DNA of 64,000 nt from Arctopsyche grandis (lineage: Eukaryota > Arthropoda > Insecta > Trichoptera > Hydropsychidae), in assembly GCF_051622035.1 (NCBI RefSeq), contig NC_135365.1:7838501-7902500 (forward strand), in the 5' to 3' direction. The notes below the pieces were generated by a model. That model saw only the letters and a list, made by a program, of their open reading frames with translations. It did no database searches and had not been told where the DNA came from. Made by a program: the position numbers and the translations under genes. Shown here piece after piece: positions 38,260 through 50,637 of the stretch; position 1 is the stretch's first letter; every line of letters begins with the position of its first letter.

Positions 38260-39460
38260 TAGGGATCGCAATATACTGACGAATTACATAAACCTATAAA
38301 CGGTAAATAATTTCTCCTATTACCAGTTTTTACCGGTAAATGAAAAAAATATTACGTGGATTGGATAACTAAAAACGTTAAACTAGATTGAACCGTAAAT
38401 TAATAAATCTCAAGTAAATAATAGCCATTCCTAATTATTAATAATCATAATTGAAACAACCACCTGATCGCATTTATAACGACGCGGTTGGTCTGTGTTG
38501 CCACTAGGGCTGGACAGCAGCGCCTTGTCCATACAAACGTACTATACTTCTCCCTACCTCAATTATGGCACTAGAGAAATTATTTTTTAATATGCTATGG
38601 ATATTAATGATATTAATGCATCTATCGTTTTATTTTTTTTAATTAATTATTTTTTATAGGAGCTAGGAGCCGCCAAACATCTATAAAATCGCCTCTTTTT
38701 TACACCCACGAAAAGAGTCTAGCGTGGTTATTTAACGGTCGATTTTTAAGAAAATACGCCAATAGATGCATAGAAAATATCTTTCTCATACCGATGATGA
38801 AATTTTTTTAAAAATTGGTCCAGTTTTGGAGGAGAAAATAGTAGAATATGAACCCTCGATTTTGTCAATTTAAAACACGTTTTATCTGGTCAAAGCGCAA
38901 CTGTCACATTCACTCAATATATATATATATTGATATATATTGTCGCATTCACTCAATATATACATACACTCAATATATATATCGAAGAAAGGAACGGTAA
39001 CAAAATTAAGGTTTCGGGTGTACAGCCCTCTTAAGCATGAAACAGTGTAGCCACACTTATGAATGCATCAGTGGTGCTACAAGAAGGCTCATTACTCGGT
39101 ACAACTTATTACAATGAGTTACTAATACTATGTTACCACTGTATAAAACTTATAACAAAAGATAAATATGATGAGTTTAATGCCTTGCATACCTCCTATT
39201 CATCCCGCTCAAAATTTGTCATTTTAAACATTTAATGGTGAAAATAAACAAATTCCAGACTACCGAATACGCCATTTCGGGTCGATTTTTGCATATTATT
39301 GCACTTTTATTATAATGCAATATTATACAATAATATGCTGGTATATGTAATTGCGATAAAATAATTTCCGGTAATTACCGATGGCGAAATTTTAGCAAAT
39401 TTGCCGGTAAATCGGTAGACCGGTAAACCAGTAATGCATCAGTCATCGCAAAACGGATCA
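38260..39460. mobile_element. Old repeat (TAGGGATCGCAATA family) interrupted by a MITE
   Basis: The left part (AGGGATCGCAATATACTG, AAATAATTTCTCCTATTACC, TTTTTACCGGTAAATGAAAA) recurs in inverted form at about 56700-56850. The right part has repeated CCGGTAAA motifs up to about 39430. The two parts are separated by the MITE at 38515-39030, so this is a nested insertion. The class is unknown. Confidence 0.5.
38515..39030. mobile_element. MITE with GGGCTGGACA termini, copy 2
   Basis: It has the same internal order as 30337-30834: TTGTCCATACAAACGT, ATTATGGCACTAGAGAAATT, TTTTTTATAGGAGCTAGGAG and TCACTCAATATA repeats. It ends TACAGCCCTC. The left tip has lost a few bases, and the TCACTCAATATA array is one unit longer than in copy 1. 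Confidence 0.78.
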
Positions 39461-39906
39461 ACGCTCGACGCTTTCATCATTTAACTACTATACAACATTT
39501 CATTTAGTTTATCGATAGGAAAAAAATGCATCTTATTGTCAAGCTAAGATTTCTGACCAAAATGATCAAAAAGCTTCAAAATCTCGCAATAAGAATTGAA
39601 TTTAAAGGAGTCAAGCTAAATTAAATGAGGTATACTCAAAATAAAATGCGCAAATATGGCGAGTCAGTAAACAATAAAAAACCTTGTAAAAAAGTACTAA
39701 GCCTCAAGGGTATGTGTTGAGCATTTCTGACAGTGACAAAATAAGGATGGTGGCAGAAATGTGGGATCACCCTATTAAATCAAACATAATCCAGTTGTCG
39801 TCGAGACTATAAACGTAAGTGAGATGAAGGCCTAAATGGGGTGGTATTATTATTCATCTACCCAGTTTCTCAACATCGACATTCTAGATTTTAATGAACT
39901 CATGTA

Positions 39907-41558
39907 CAGTCGTATGACAACGAATTACTAACACCCGCGTATTTACCCTATTTTGTGTACCTGCGCCGTCTTAAGTAACATTTTGGGTTGGTTTTTTTTG
40001 TAGACCATTCATTGTATCCTATTCTATGTATTTAGAGAAGGATAGGATGAGTAGTGTTTATACAAATAGTTTAAAAACCGAACAAGTGCAAATACACAGT
40101 TTGGCTTTGAAATTCGTTTGGTGTAGACGTGTGCTTTCACTGGGAGAAAAGTTAGTTTTGAAGAGATTTTTGCTTTCCTGTATATTATCGATATCATTGA
40201 AGTAAGTTAAAGTGTTTAAATTTTTTAAATGTGACTTAATTATTTGTTTAAATTGCTAGTGAAAAAAACCCCTTTCCTTTTTAGATGGGAAGAAATAAAG
40301 ATTTATCTATGGAGAAAATCGCCAATATTTCCACATTATTAAATACTGGGAAGTATTCTATACGATATATTGCTAAAGATTAGGGGGTTAGAGTTTTCAG
40401 TGTGCATAAAATTAGCACCCAACTAAAAAGAGGTGAAAATCCTACGGTCACCAAGCGTAAGAATTGTTGTGGCACTCGAAAATACGGTCCTCGAGTCGAT
40501 CGATATATTATAAATACTGTTGAGAAGGATCGGTTTGCCACAAATAAAAAAATCCAGACAAATTTACGGGAGCGGAACCGAAATATCGACTCGGACAATA
40601 CAACGCCGTTTCGCAGACGCGGGGATGAATGGCAGACAACTACTTAAAAAAAACGCTTTTGACGCCAAAAATGAAGAAAGCCAGGCTCAATTTGGCTAAT
40701 GAGCATCGCCACTTCACCCTCGACGATTGGAAAGGGGTAATTTAATTGAAATTAAATTATTTGTCTAATTTTTTTTGAATGAATTGAATTAATCGATGTT
40801 TTTAACATTTTTAAGGTTCACTTCTCTGACGAGTCGTCAATTCAATTGATGACACCGACTCACCAATACGTACGTAGGCGAGTCGGCAAGCGGTATAATG
40901 AGTCCTGTGTCATAAAAAATGTGAAACACCCGCTGTCACTCATGATTTGGGGCTCAATTAGAGCGGAAGGTCGGGGGCCATTGTATTTTGTAGAAGGGAT
41001 GATGAATGCTTCGCAATATATAACGGTATTGCGATACACCCTATTGCACTCTATACAAAACAAAATTGACAAAAGGGATCGCCTGCACTTAATGCAATAT
41101 TTTTGCACCCTGCCATAAAGCCAAAATTGTGAAAAAAATCATGTCCAACCACAATTTACCGCTCCTTCACTGGCCCGGTAATTCTCCCGATCTAAATCCT
41201 AAAGAAAATGTCCGGCATACCCTTAAAATGAAATTAAATAAGCTCCAATGTACCAATAAAAATATCCTAAAACAAAACATAATTTCTGTGTGGCAGGGAG
41301 ATCCTGAGATAAAGTCAACCATTGCGTCTTGTATCGAGAGTATGCCCAAAAGAATAGCATCGTGTCTCCGAAATAAGGGTGGACATACAAAATATTAATA
41401 ATATATATATATGTTGTATTAATATTGTAAATAAACTATGTATAATCATTATAAACACATCTTTGTTTTAATTTTACGAACCTACTCTTCAATATATAGC
41501 TCTAAACATAGAATTTGCAAAATCCGCATGGTGTTAGTAATTCGCTGTCATGGGACTG
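39907..41558 (+). mobile_element. Tc1/mariner-type transposon, nearly full length, inactive
   Basis: CAGTCGTATGACAACGAATT with ACTAACACC at 39907 is mirrored by GGTGTTAGTAATTCGCTG and TCATGGGACTG ending at 41558. A TA lies outside both ends. These are standard Tc1 features. The inside holds the decayed transposase gene at 40285-41398. Confidence 0.9.
40285..41398 (+). pseudogene. Tc1-type transposase pseudogene (DDE)
   Basis: The first ATG begins MGRNKDLSMEKIA, with a helix-turn-helix region interrupted by an in-frame TAG (KD*GVRVFSVHKI). The catalytic region includes VHFSDESS, then LMIWGSIRAEGRGPLYFV, and, after a frameshift near 41100, LPLLHWPGNSPDLNPKENV and the C-terminus RNKGGHTKY. Further stops lie at 40645-40700. 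An intron-like segment (gtaattt...ttttaag, about 40737-40815) splits DDWKG from VHFSDES. No function can remain. Confidence 0.85.
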
Positions 41559-42501
41559 TAAGTAATGTACATATTCTTAATTCAAATAAATTCGAATTTA
41601 TAAAAAAAAATGTACGTAAGTATTCAAGTTTCTTTATTTATTTTTTTAGTTTAAATAAGAAATTGACTCCATAGTAGTGTAAAAAAGTAAATATGAATAT
41701 CGAAATCGGGTATAATCATAGATACTCTATATCTATGGGTATAATCGAGGATCAAATAGTGGAGTCGCAAAATTTTCCAGCTAACATATTTTATTTACTG
41801 TGGATATATTTATATCAGTACCAAAGCACAGATATAAAAGACGACAATTCTCATAAATAAATAATGGTACGCATACGAATAAAAGTCGTATCGCTGACCA
41901 TTGCTCCCAGAGTGCATCGGACGAAAGTGGAAGTGAACGAGAGAAGGAACAAGCAAAGGGAATCCCCGGGTACGTGGAGGGAGTAGAAAGGGAAGGAAGG
42001 GAGGTAGGGCAAAACACCCCCATTACAGATCGATATAACGCATTACATCCCGCAACGGCACCACGCACCCCTTATGTTTCCCAACTCAAATCCCCCAATG
42101 CCGTTAAATTTTATTTCATCCCTGCACACACAAGTTTTTTTACTATCGTCAATATAGTACTAATTGTATGTAAACATTCCCATACAACAGATCCAAAATC
42201 ATATAAAATAGGCTAAAACTCATTCATTTAGTTGTGTGTAGACACAGTAGTTTTGAATACAAACTCATATGGAACCATTTTAATTAGTCTTCTAGATTAT
42301 GGCAAGTATCACAAGCTAGTTTAATCTATCTCAAGCTGTCTATGAAACTATTAACTGCTTTTTATGTTGAGCCAATATATAAAAGTTACATTCGAGTATG
42401 TGATTGTTTTTCTAATTTTGAAACGAATAGTCATTTATAAGGACAATTCATTACTTGAAAAATACTATAAATGAAATGTTGGGTACATACTATAGTATTA
42501 T
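41559..42501. other. Gene-free stretch right of the Tc1 element
   Basis: No conserved coding region. A purine-rich patch at about 41930-42010 gives short open frames without known matches. Confidence 0.4.
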
Positions 42502-43140
42502 ATATCGGAGTGGAGACTAATCAATCTTTAAATTTGACCTACTGAATTCGAATATGACAATGATTTTTTTGGTTTCTTTTATGGGAGTTTAAAAAAATGT
42601 GCAATTTCAACAGATATTTGGCTTTTGCAGACTTTAATTTACAATCTAGTATTGCTGTGCCAAAATTGAGTATCGGAATCAATGGTTGGATGTTTTTTCA
42701 ATTGGTTGTAATTTTTATTAAGTGAGTTTAAAAAGTCAAAAATATATTTATATACATTTTATCGTAATATGATGAGCTAACTCCGCAAATTTTTCACTTA
42801 AAAGAGATCTTATTAAAAATTAGTGAAATAAGCTCATAATACCACGGAAAAAATGATGAAGAAAAAAGTATATTTTTGACTTTTAAAATTCGCTAGATCA
42901 TTAATTATGCGTATTTTAAAGCAATAAAAAATTACAACCAATAGAAAAGACATCTGACCATTGATTCCAATCCTCACTTTGGTCACATCAATACCAGATT
43001 TTGAATTAAAGACTGCAAAAACCAAAAATCTGTTAAAATTTCAAATTTTTTTCCATAGAAGAAACCTAAAAAATCATTGTCATATTCGAATTCAGGGGGT
43101 CAAACTTAGTAAAGATTGATTCGTCTCTGCTCCGATATAT
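42502..43140. repeat. Long inverted repeat (foldback), arms about 300 bp
   Basis: The left arm starts TATATCGGAGTGGAGACTAA at about 42501 and the right arm ends in the inverted form TCGTCTCTGCTCCGATATAT at 43140. Shared inner blocks include GAATTCGAATATGACAATGA, CAATGGTTGGATGT / ACATCTGACCATTG and GTCAAAAATATA. The arms meet near 42820 around GAGATCTTATT, with almost no loop. It encodes no protein. It is probably a foldback transposon, and any transcript would form a long hairpin RNA. Confidence 0.85.
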
Positions 43141-46100
43141 TTTTTTTGTTACTCAGTATAATCTATTGGTGAATTAAAAATGTATATGAAAAAATTGTGA
43201 AAGCTGGTAATTTAAGGATTATATTAAAAAAGAAGAAAGAAAAAATAATTAAGTATGAGGGGCGAGAAAGCGTATCTGATAGCCAGCTGTCATCACGTCG
43301 ACCTAACAGATGCTTCCGATGTAATTTTTAATGATAACGACAGAAACATTTGCCAAGTTTAATGAGAGCTAACACCCGTATGTCGACAAAATATCAAAGC
43401 GATCAGAACAGTTCAAAAGCAGCTCACATATTTCGGACGTTTATGAATTTCACTTAACTAACCAAGTGAAACTAATAAAAAGTGAGACTATTGTTGGCGT
43501 CGGAAGAAGATCAGGCTATAAAGGATTTAGAACCATTTTAAAATTGTTTTAGGATACAGCAGCATCTTCATATGCATTTGTATCCAAGTTAAAGCAAAAC
43601 CCAAAAGTTTGTAAATTGATAAGGACATTTATAAAATGCTTCTCAATGTTAGATAAGGTATCGCAAAATTTTCATTTGATTTCCGATAAATCTCATAAAC
43701 AATGAGTCAGCTGAGTTTTTTAAAAACCCCGTAAAAATTTAAAATGAAAACATCTAAAATTTTACCAGCATAGGTCAATAACCTCTGCTACGTACTACGG
43801 TCACGTTAAATTATTCACGGACATCATTACTCGATTTCGTGATTTTTTCCCCTGGAGAAAAAAGTCCAACGAAACGGACGCGTTATCAAAAATGAATCGA
43901 GTCCGTTCAAAATAGCCTATTCAGGGCATTGCACTTTACGAATGTACGATAACATTTTTTTGGGGTTGGCTTTAATGCGACGCTAAATATAATATGATCC
44001 AGCGATATGGTAATATGAATATCCTATGGCAATGAGTGGCCCATGCGGCAAATGGAGTGTTGCCAGTAAAAAAAGGCAATTCGGGTTCAATGGAGTGTAA
44101 GAAATCGAGCGCGAAGCGCAAAATCCGTCGACAGGTTCAGATAAATGGTACCACTTACAAATAGAATGTGCAGAAACGATTTTATCCAAATACAACCACA
44201 GATGAGGCGAAAGGACGCAGACACACTGAATCGTACGGCACGGCTTACCTAGGTAGACTCCAGCGGTGATGGGCGTATCCTCAATGTCATTGCTAATTCA
44301 TGCGATCTTATTATTTCGACATGTCTACAAATATGGCAATCATCGTTATCGAACACAGTCAAAGCTGTCAATACAAGGATGAAATATCAACGAAAGCACT
44401 CTATGGGTGACTTTTGGCCCGGATCCGTTCTATCTGTTGAACCTGGTCTAATAGTGCCGGGGATGATGTACAGGTGGTGCGTCAATGGTGATGATATACA
44501 GGTAGTTCTAAAGTAATAATCTGTCTTTATGAATAGTCTTTGGTGATCCATGGATTGTTTTGGCACAAAAAAAGTCACTATTGTCAATTTCTTAGGAAAA
44601 ATCATGCTTTTTTTGCTCTCTTGCTTTGAACACCAATGGAACGGTCTCTGCTATTTGCAAAAGCCACTACTAATAGCTGCCCTTTACTAATGAATAATGA
44701 GACTTTGGCGAAGACAGACATAGAGGCACGCGGCACTTTTTTTTTAGATAGTTTTACACATGTAAAAAAAAACGTTAGCACGCATAATCTATGCTATGGC
44801 ACCCAAGCCTAAAATTCTTGTATTAACAGTGATCGATAAAGGTGATTCCCATGTTTGAAGAAATGTAGGAGAAACTTATCGAAAAAAAACCCTGCGGATT
44901 TTTCACTGCAGGAGGCAAAGAACGCGCCCGTGTCGTAAGATTCAGTGTGTTTGCATCTTTGTACATGTAAAGCTTGCAAACCCTCCCACCTTGCAGTGGG
45001 ATTCGAAAATCTTCGTGCATAATATGCAGATAAACATACATTATATGTACGTATGTGTAATGCGACAAAACCAAATGTGGTCCTATTTATAGACTTATTG
45101 ATTTTTTCTATGTAAACATTGGTTAAATATAGGAAATGGGACAGTTAGAGAATACTTATGGTAGATATGGGCCATTTCCTTTTCATTGGAAAGCGATTAA
45201 TCATGGGAAATTTTCAATGTATAAAGTATGCGTGTGTGTAAACACCACGTTAGTCCGTTTTTATTAAATATTAAATCCAGAGCGCAGAAGCGATAGAAAG
45301 AGAAGAAGTAGGAAAAACACATAAATCGAGGTGGAAATTGTATTATGTAACCACCTCAGGAGTTGGAAATTAGTAAAACGCTTTCAGGTCAAAATCAACT
45401 TGCCTATCGAAGAAAAACACAATCACGCGATAATATGATTTATCCAGTAAGCTGTGTTCTTAAATGTTAAATATTTATAGAATATAATAAAATAAAAGTA
45501 CGAACGTTACGTTTCGTACACGCCACAATTGATTTTTTGATAACAGGTCGTAAAGTAGAATCATATGTACACACTATATGAAATGTACAGTTTATTAGTT
45601 CGTACGCTGGATTTCGTGGAAAATGTTCAATCTAATACGTTTGATAAAGCAGTGCGGAGGAAAAAAACAATTTCATTGAATTGCGAGGAGAGCTGTCAGA
45701 TAAGTTGACGTGAACTTTGCTTCCAGTTATTGATCTCTTGTGGAATTCATCCGCTTAGCCTATTCCGCTCGTAAACGGTTCCCTTGTATGAGGATGCCTT
45801 CGACGAAAATCAAATTGGACCAAGTAATTGAAGTACATATGTATACTATAATAGTAGTTCAGCAATATCCTTTTATGCGTTGAGTCTAACTTCTACGTGT
45901 ATGTATTATAAATCTTTACACAAACACTATGAACTGTATCAAATTTGTTTACATATAGTGGAATACGCATGGTGCAAATTAAGTATTCTCTAGTGGTTGA
46001 GAAAGTGCAAACGTCTTCCTATTTTATATATAGGAAAAAGTATGGGTATTACTAGTGTTGTAAGTCGAGAATATTCTCGGAGAACGAGAATATTCTCCAA

Positions 46101-47709
46101 AAGATTACTAGCCGAGAAGTTTATTAGATTTTTAGATGATTCTAGGATTTTTTCCTTTTAGGTATGAACTTCGGAGAAACTTCTCATTAATTTGTTTTGT
46201 TCTCCAGCTTCTATGTGGTAATACCCGTCGTAGCTGGAACAGTTGGGACTGTATATCCATATTAATTATGTGCGTAGTAGACATCATCATTTGATGGTTA
46301 TACCTCCTGCCCGCATAATGCTTTATCGGATGGCTCCTATTCCAAGAGCTATCTGACTTCTTAATGAAATCGTTGCTGCCGTGCCTGAATATGATATTTT
46401 CCATCTCAGTGAGCGTATGTTATCGGAGATTATTTTAATATATGTCTGGTAGCCAGCGCTCATCATTATTTTCATAATTGGTTGTGATGTATGGGTGGAA
46501 TTTTGATCTTCTCTTTTACATTTGTGTCTCGCGGGGATGTTTTGTATTTACGGCTGGTTCATATATATTGGTGCTAGCTGTGGATGCAAGGCATCATACT
46601 ATGAATTCTGTTTATTTGATATTTATTATTGTGTATTTTATTTTTAAAGGTTTTTATTAACAGTGTAACTACGTCGACCGTTGTAGGGGGTGTATCAAAC
46701 AAGTCGATGGGAAAGTTGAGCATGGTCACAATGACGGGTGGTAGTATAATTGGATACTATCCATATTCCTTGACATATTATGCATATAGTCGATGGTAAA
46801 TATTGAAATTCCCGGAGTTCACGTGCGAGTAAAGATGGCATGGTGGCGACACAGAGTCGCCCGAGGGGAAATTAAGGCTAGTGGAGTATTCGCTCAATAT
46901 GGTCGGGAGGCCGCCTACTCTATAGGAAAACACCATTATCAACCGTTTTTACATTTCATGTAATTGCCTTATCAACTCCATTTATCACGCAATCGTTTTA
47001 GCGTTTTGGATTTTTTTTTCATATTTACGGTAAATAAAATTAAATATTCATCGATATAATTACAGAAACGTAAGTATTGAAGGCTAAACGGAGAACTAAC
47101 GCTTCTTAAAGCCCTAAATATAATGCATAACGAGACAAAAGCATGTAATATGTACGTATGCTCGTCAGGAACACCATTAGAGCAGAGCAGAGCATCGCAA
47201 CGTGAGTGACCCGGCATATTTTGTGCCGCGGGCACCACTTCAATCTAACTTGTGCGAATGAGATCGCGTGTGAGGGAGAAAACCGATATATATGTCCGGA
47301 CTAGCTAGCGACTGTCGATGAAGTAGATATGTATGCTGACAAACTACGCATATTACCGTCCGTCCGGAATACCGTCCGCAGTTGCAGGATACTTGCCGGT
47401 TCGTGCTGGATAGGTATTAACAGACCTTTACTCGACGCAGTGAAGTCTATAGGTGAATCAGTCGCAAGACCTCATTGGCTGCTGAACGCTGCTCGCTCAT
47501 AGGCCGTGGAGTCCCATTCGCTGATTGGACAATGAGTGCTAGTCATCCTCTGGCCGATGAGCACTGATCATTCAATCTTCACGTTACAACATCATCCGAC
47601 AAGATCTTCAAAGAATTGTTCAATGAAATGAAATTATGTCAACAGAAGATATTTAGTTAAATTTGACATTTCGACCACCGCCCTATCGGCGTTTCGCGAA
47701 CTTCTGTAT
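43141..47709. other. Gene-free stretch with dispersed repeats
   Basis: No conserved gene on either strand. It contains copies of two dispersed repeats (about 44213-44410 and 44500-44700), a pair of GAGAATATTCTC palindromes at 46066-46097, and a GC-richer patch at about 47150-47580 with two inverted CCAAT boxes (ATTGG near 47474 and 47524). The patch could be a promoter, but no transcript is identifiable. Confidence 0.45.
44213..44410 (+). repeat. Dispersed repeat (CGTACGGCACGGCTTACCTAG family), copy 1
   Basis: ACACTGAATCGTACGGCACG, CCTAGGTAGACTCCAGC, TTTCGACATGT and CAATACAAGGATGAAATATCA occur in the same order at about 52557-52735. The class is unknown. Confidence 0.65.
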
Positions 47710-47880
47710 CAGTGGCGTGCCGTAAAATTCTCCCCGTTTTATCACACAGCCTTAGTTCCGCGTGTGCAAGCAGGATACAAGGGGACTCGGTATGACGTCT
47801 CCTAGTCCCCTTGTATCCTGCTCGCACACATTAATAAGGTCGTGCGATAAAACCATGAAGATTACCACGGCACGCCACTG
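47710..47880. mobile_element. Young hAT-type MITE with perfect target duplication
   Basis: CAGTGGCGTGCCGT at 47710 is mirrored by ACGGCACGCCACTG ending at 47880. TTCTGTAT lies directly outside both ends (47702-47709 and 47881-47888), an exact 8-bp duplication. The inner part is a second strong palindrome: GCAGGATACAAGGGGACT pairs with AGTCCCCTTGTATCCTGC. At 171 bp it is a complete and recent insertion. Confidence 0.95.
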
Positions 47881-47888
47881 TTCTGTAT

Positions 47889-50009
47889 AGCTATGTAAGT
47901 ACACATTTCAAGAGAAGTAATTCATAGCAGGTAGCATTCTAATTATAAAAGATTGTGCAAATTATTATTCTTTGATACCCACAGTAGGTACGTCCAATGA
48001 TTAATGAATCATTTTGTAAATACTCATTGAGCAAACGAGCACTGAAAATTTCCAAGCACCCAAAAAAGCTCGGCTCGGCTTACATTTAGAGCGCATGAAT
48101 TACCTACACACTCGATCCGAAATAACTTTTGTAAGCCGATTCAGCAGTTTGCATTTTTTTAATGTGCAAGCTGAAAGTAGAACTATGTTCGCCCTAGCTT
48201 AAAATAAACAAAAATAATAAAGTTTTGGTTTATCGATTTTGTTTTTTACGGTTGTTTACAGGACTTGTACGCAGTGTGAACTGACTGCCAGTCACCAGGC
48301 CAAATAATTATTAATGTTGAATGACCAAGTCTCATTAATCAAAAAATATTGCCACGCATAATCTTTGATTTAAATCGATTTTAAAAGAGACAAGTACCTT
48401 CACGAATAGACGTAGTTCTATGTCGAGAATTAGTAAAAAGAATAATTTCAGCCAAAGGAAAGAGAGGACCGCACCCTCGGAGTAGAGGGAGAGGGAACTC
48501 GGCTTGAAATAGAGCGAACCACCTGCGCAAACGAGAACCCTCACTTTATTTAGAAGAGGCCTGTGTGTACTACATATGTACATACGTGGTGCCTAGGTAC
48601 CAACATAGTACCCAGCCTAACACTTGAGAGAGTGTATAAAACCCAGCACACGTCGCTTCTTTTCCGCTCGAATGCCTCTGGGTTTGAGAACCCGGAACGT
48701 CTCCGTCGGTCAAACGCAAAACCCAACAGAGGAAGGGAGGGCGCAAAGTACTAAACAAAGCCTCCGCTGAGAGGACAAATAGGAATACAAAAAATAATAA
48801 TAACACAATCGCCTCTTTTCACCGTACTGAATTTGGGTTTGAAATCGTGTTGCGTCGTTAGTTTAAATAGAGACTCGTTTGCACCGGAGCAAAACGACGC
48901 ATACGACATTATGTCCCGTTAAAGTACGTCATAATGGTCGCTTGTATCATAAAACGAAATTCAACTTTTACTTTGCGGCTATCGATGTGTTTGAGTAAAT
49001 GGAGTTTTGTAGTAAAAGTGCAAATATGTCATCATTAGAAGTTGGATCGAACGGTTCACTTCCGATCATACATACATATATAACGAAAGAACATTTAACA
49101 GGTCCGCACTAATAGCAGTCAATTATATTTCAATCCGAAATATAATGGACTGGAAAGTTATCTGATATACCCCTCGCGATCAGTGATCGATACGAAGTCA
49201 GAATCTCAAGGTCGAATTTTTACACCTTCATTAAACTCCATACATAGACGAAGAAAAAATATATATGTACATGTGTCTCATGTGTACATTTCGTTCGTTC
49301 ATGAACATACTAGTTTGTTCATACACAAACCGATCTGAGCAGTTATAGTGTACAAAAAAGAACAAATTGACAAATTAACTACATATGTATTAAATTAACT
49401 TCGTAATTAACTTCATGCAAAACTATTAGGCGTAAGTTAAGAGTATTCTAAATCATCTGTCCTGTAAGATTTGTATGTATGCAATATTTTCATATTAGCG
49501 GAAACCGGAATTATAGCAACGCTGTAATACGTTTTCCATAGGATCTCCAATTTCAAATACTTATATTTTGAGATGCATATTAATTAGCATCTCAAAAGTT
49601 TCATGTCTGGTGAGTAGGGATCTCAAATATTCGAATATCGAATAGTAGCTATACATTATTTATTTGTAGTTTTAAAAACTTCAAGATATTATTAAAATTT
49701 TAAGAGAATCATTATCCGCAACATCAAATATAACTAAATGTGCTGTAGATTGAAAATAAAAAAAATAAGTTCGTATAAAAAGTATTCGGATATTCGGATT
49801 TGGAATCCCTACTGGTGAGTCTATTTGAAGTTAGCTTTTGACTGCTAGCACTTTTAAATGCTTGTATGAACAAACTGGCATGTTCGTGAACGAACCGGAG
49901 TGAACCCTTGGACTGTAAAATATACATGATTAATTACTCAAAATCACATAGATAGAACAGTTATTAACAAAATATCGTTACACTTTGGTTGTGACATATG
50001 CAGTAGAGC
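47889..50009. other. Gene-free stretch
   Basis: No conserved coding region. A TATAAA box at 48635-48640 sits in a GC-richer patch (about 48460-48760), which could be a promoter, but nothing downstream looks like a gene. Confidence 0.4.
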
Positions 50010-50637
50010 CAGGGGCGCGCCTAGGAGTTCGGCCGCCTGTGTGCAAACTTGGCCGCTCTTTAATTTTATCAGCATTTGAATATATCATGCGATTAATATT
50101 GTGTGATTAGTATTGTGCATGTGAGTAATATTGTGTGAGAAAGTGTTGAAAATTTTAATCACAATAAAAATTAATAAGAAAAACAGACCGAAAACCAAAA
50201 CGTTTAGTTCTGAACAGAACCAGACGACAGAGACTGAACGTTTTCAAGTTCATTCATGAAAATATTGTGTTTTTACCCCCAATCCAACATCTAGGACATT
50301 GTTCAATACTCCAATACTCAATCCAACCAATACTCCACATCCTTGAAGAAATACATCTGGCAGTTGCAAAGATAATAGAAAATAAAAGACCTAGCTCTAG
50401 CTCTATGCGGACCGAAGCTATACCAGCTATCCCGTTATTTTCTCGAATTATAGTTCGGGTGTGTTAAAAATTGTAAGTTGCAACAGCAAGCATACAACAA
50501 GACAAACTAAATGCATTTTAAAAAAGTAAGATGTCTTATTTAGAATTTTTTTAAGGAATAAGATTTTTTCGACCCTCATTTCTTTCGGCCGCATGAGTGC
50601 GTTGTACACATTTGAACATATGATAGGCGCGGCCCTG
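50010..50637. mobile_element. hAT-type MITE with CAGGGGCGCGCCTA ends
   Basis: CAGGGGCGCGCCTA at 50010 pairs with ATAGGCGCGGCCCTG ending at 50637. The flanks AGTAGAGC (50002-50009) and GGTACAGC (50638-50645) agree at 6 of 8 positions, a decayed hAT-style duplication. Second-tier motifs GTTCGGCCGCCTGTG and TTTCGGCCGCATGAG lie near each end. No transposase. Confidence 0.8.

Noticed and set aside
48635-48640. TATAAA box
   Set aside because: There is no initiator or coding exon at a suitable distance. AT-rich DNA gives such matches often.
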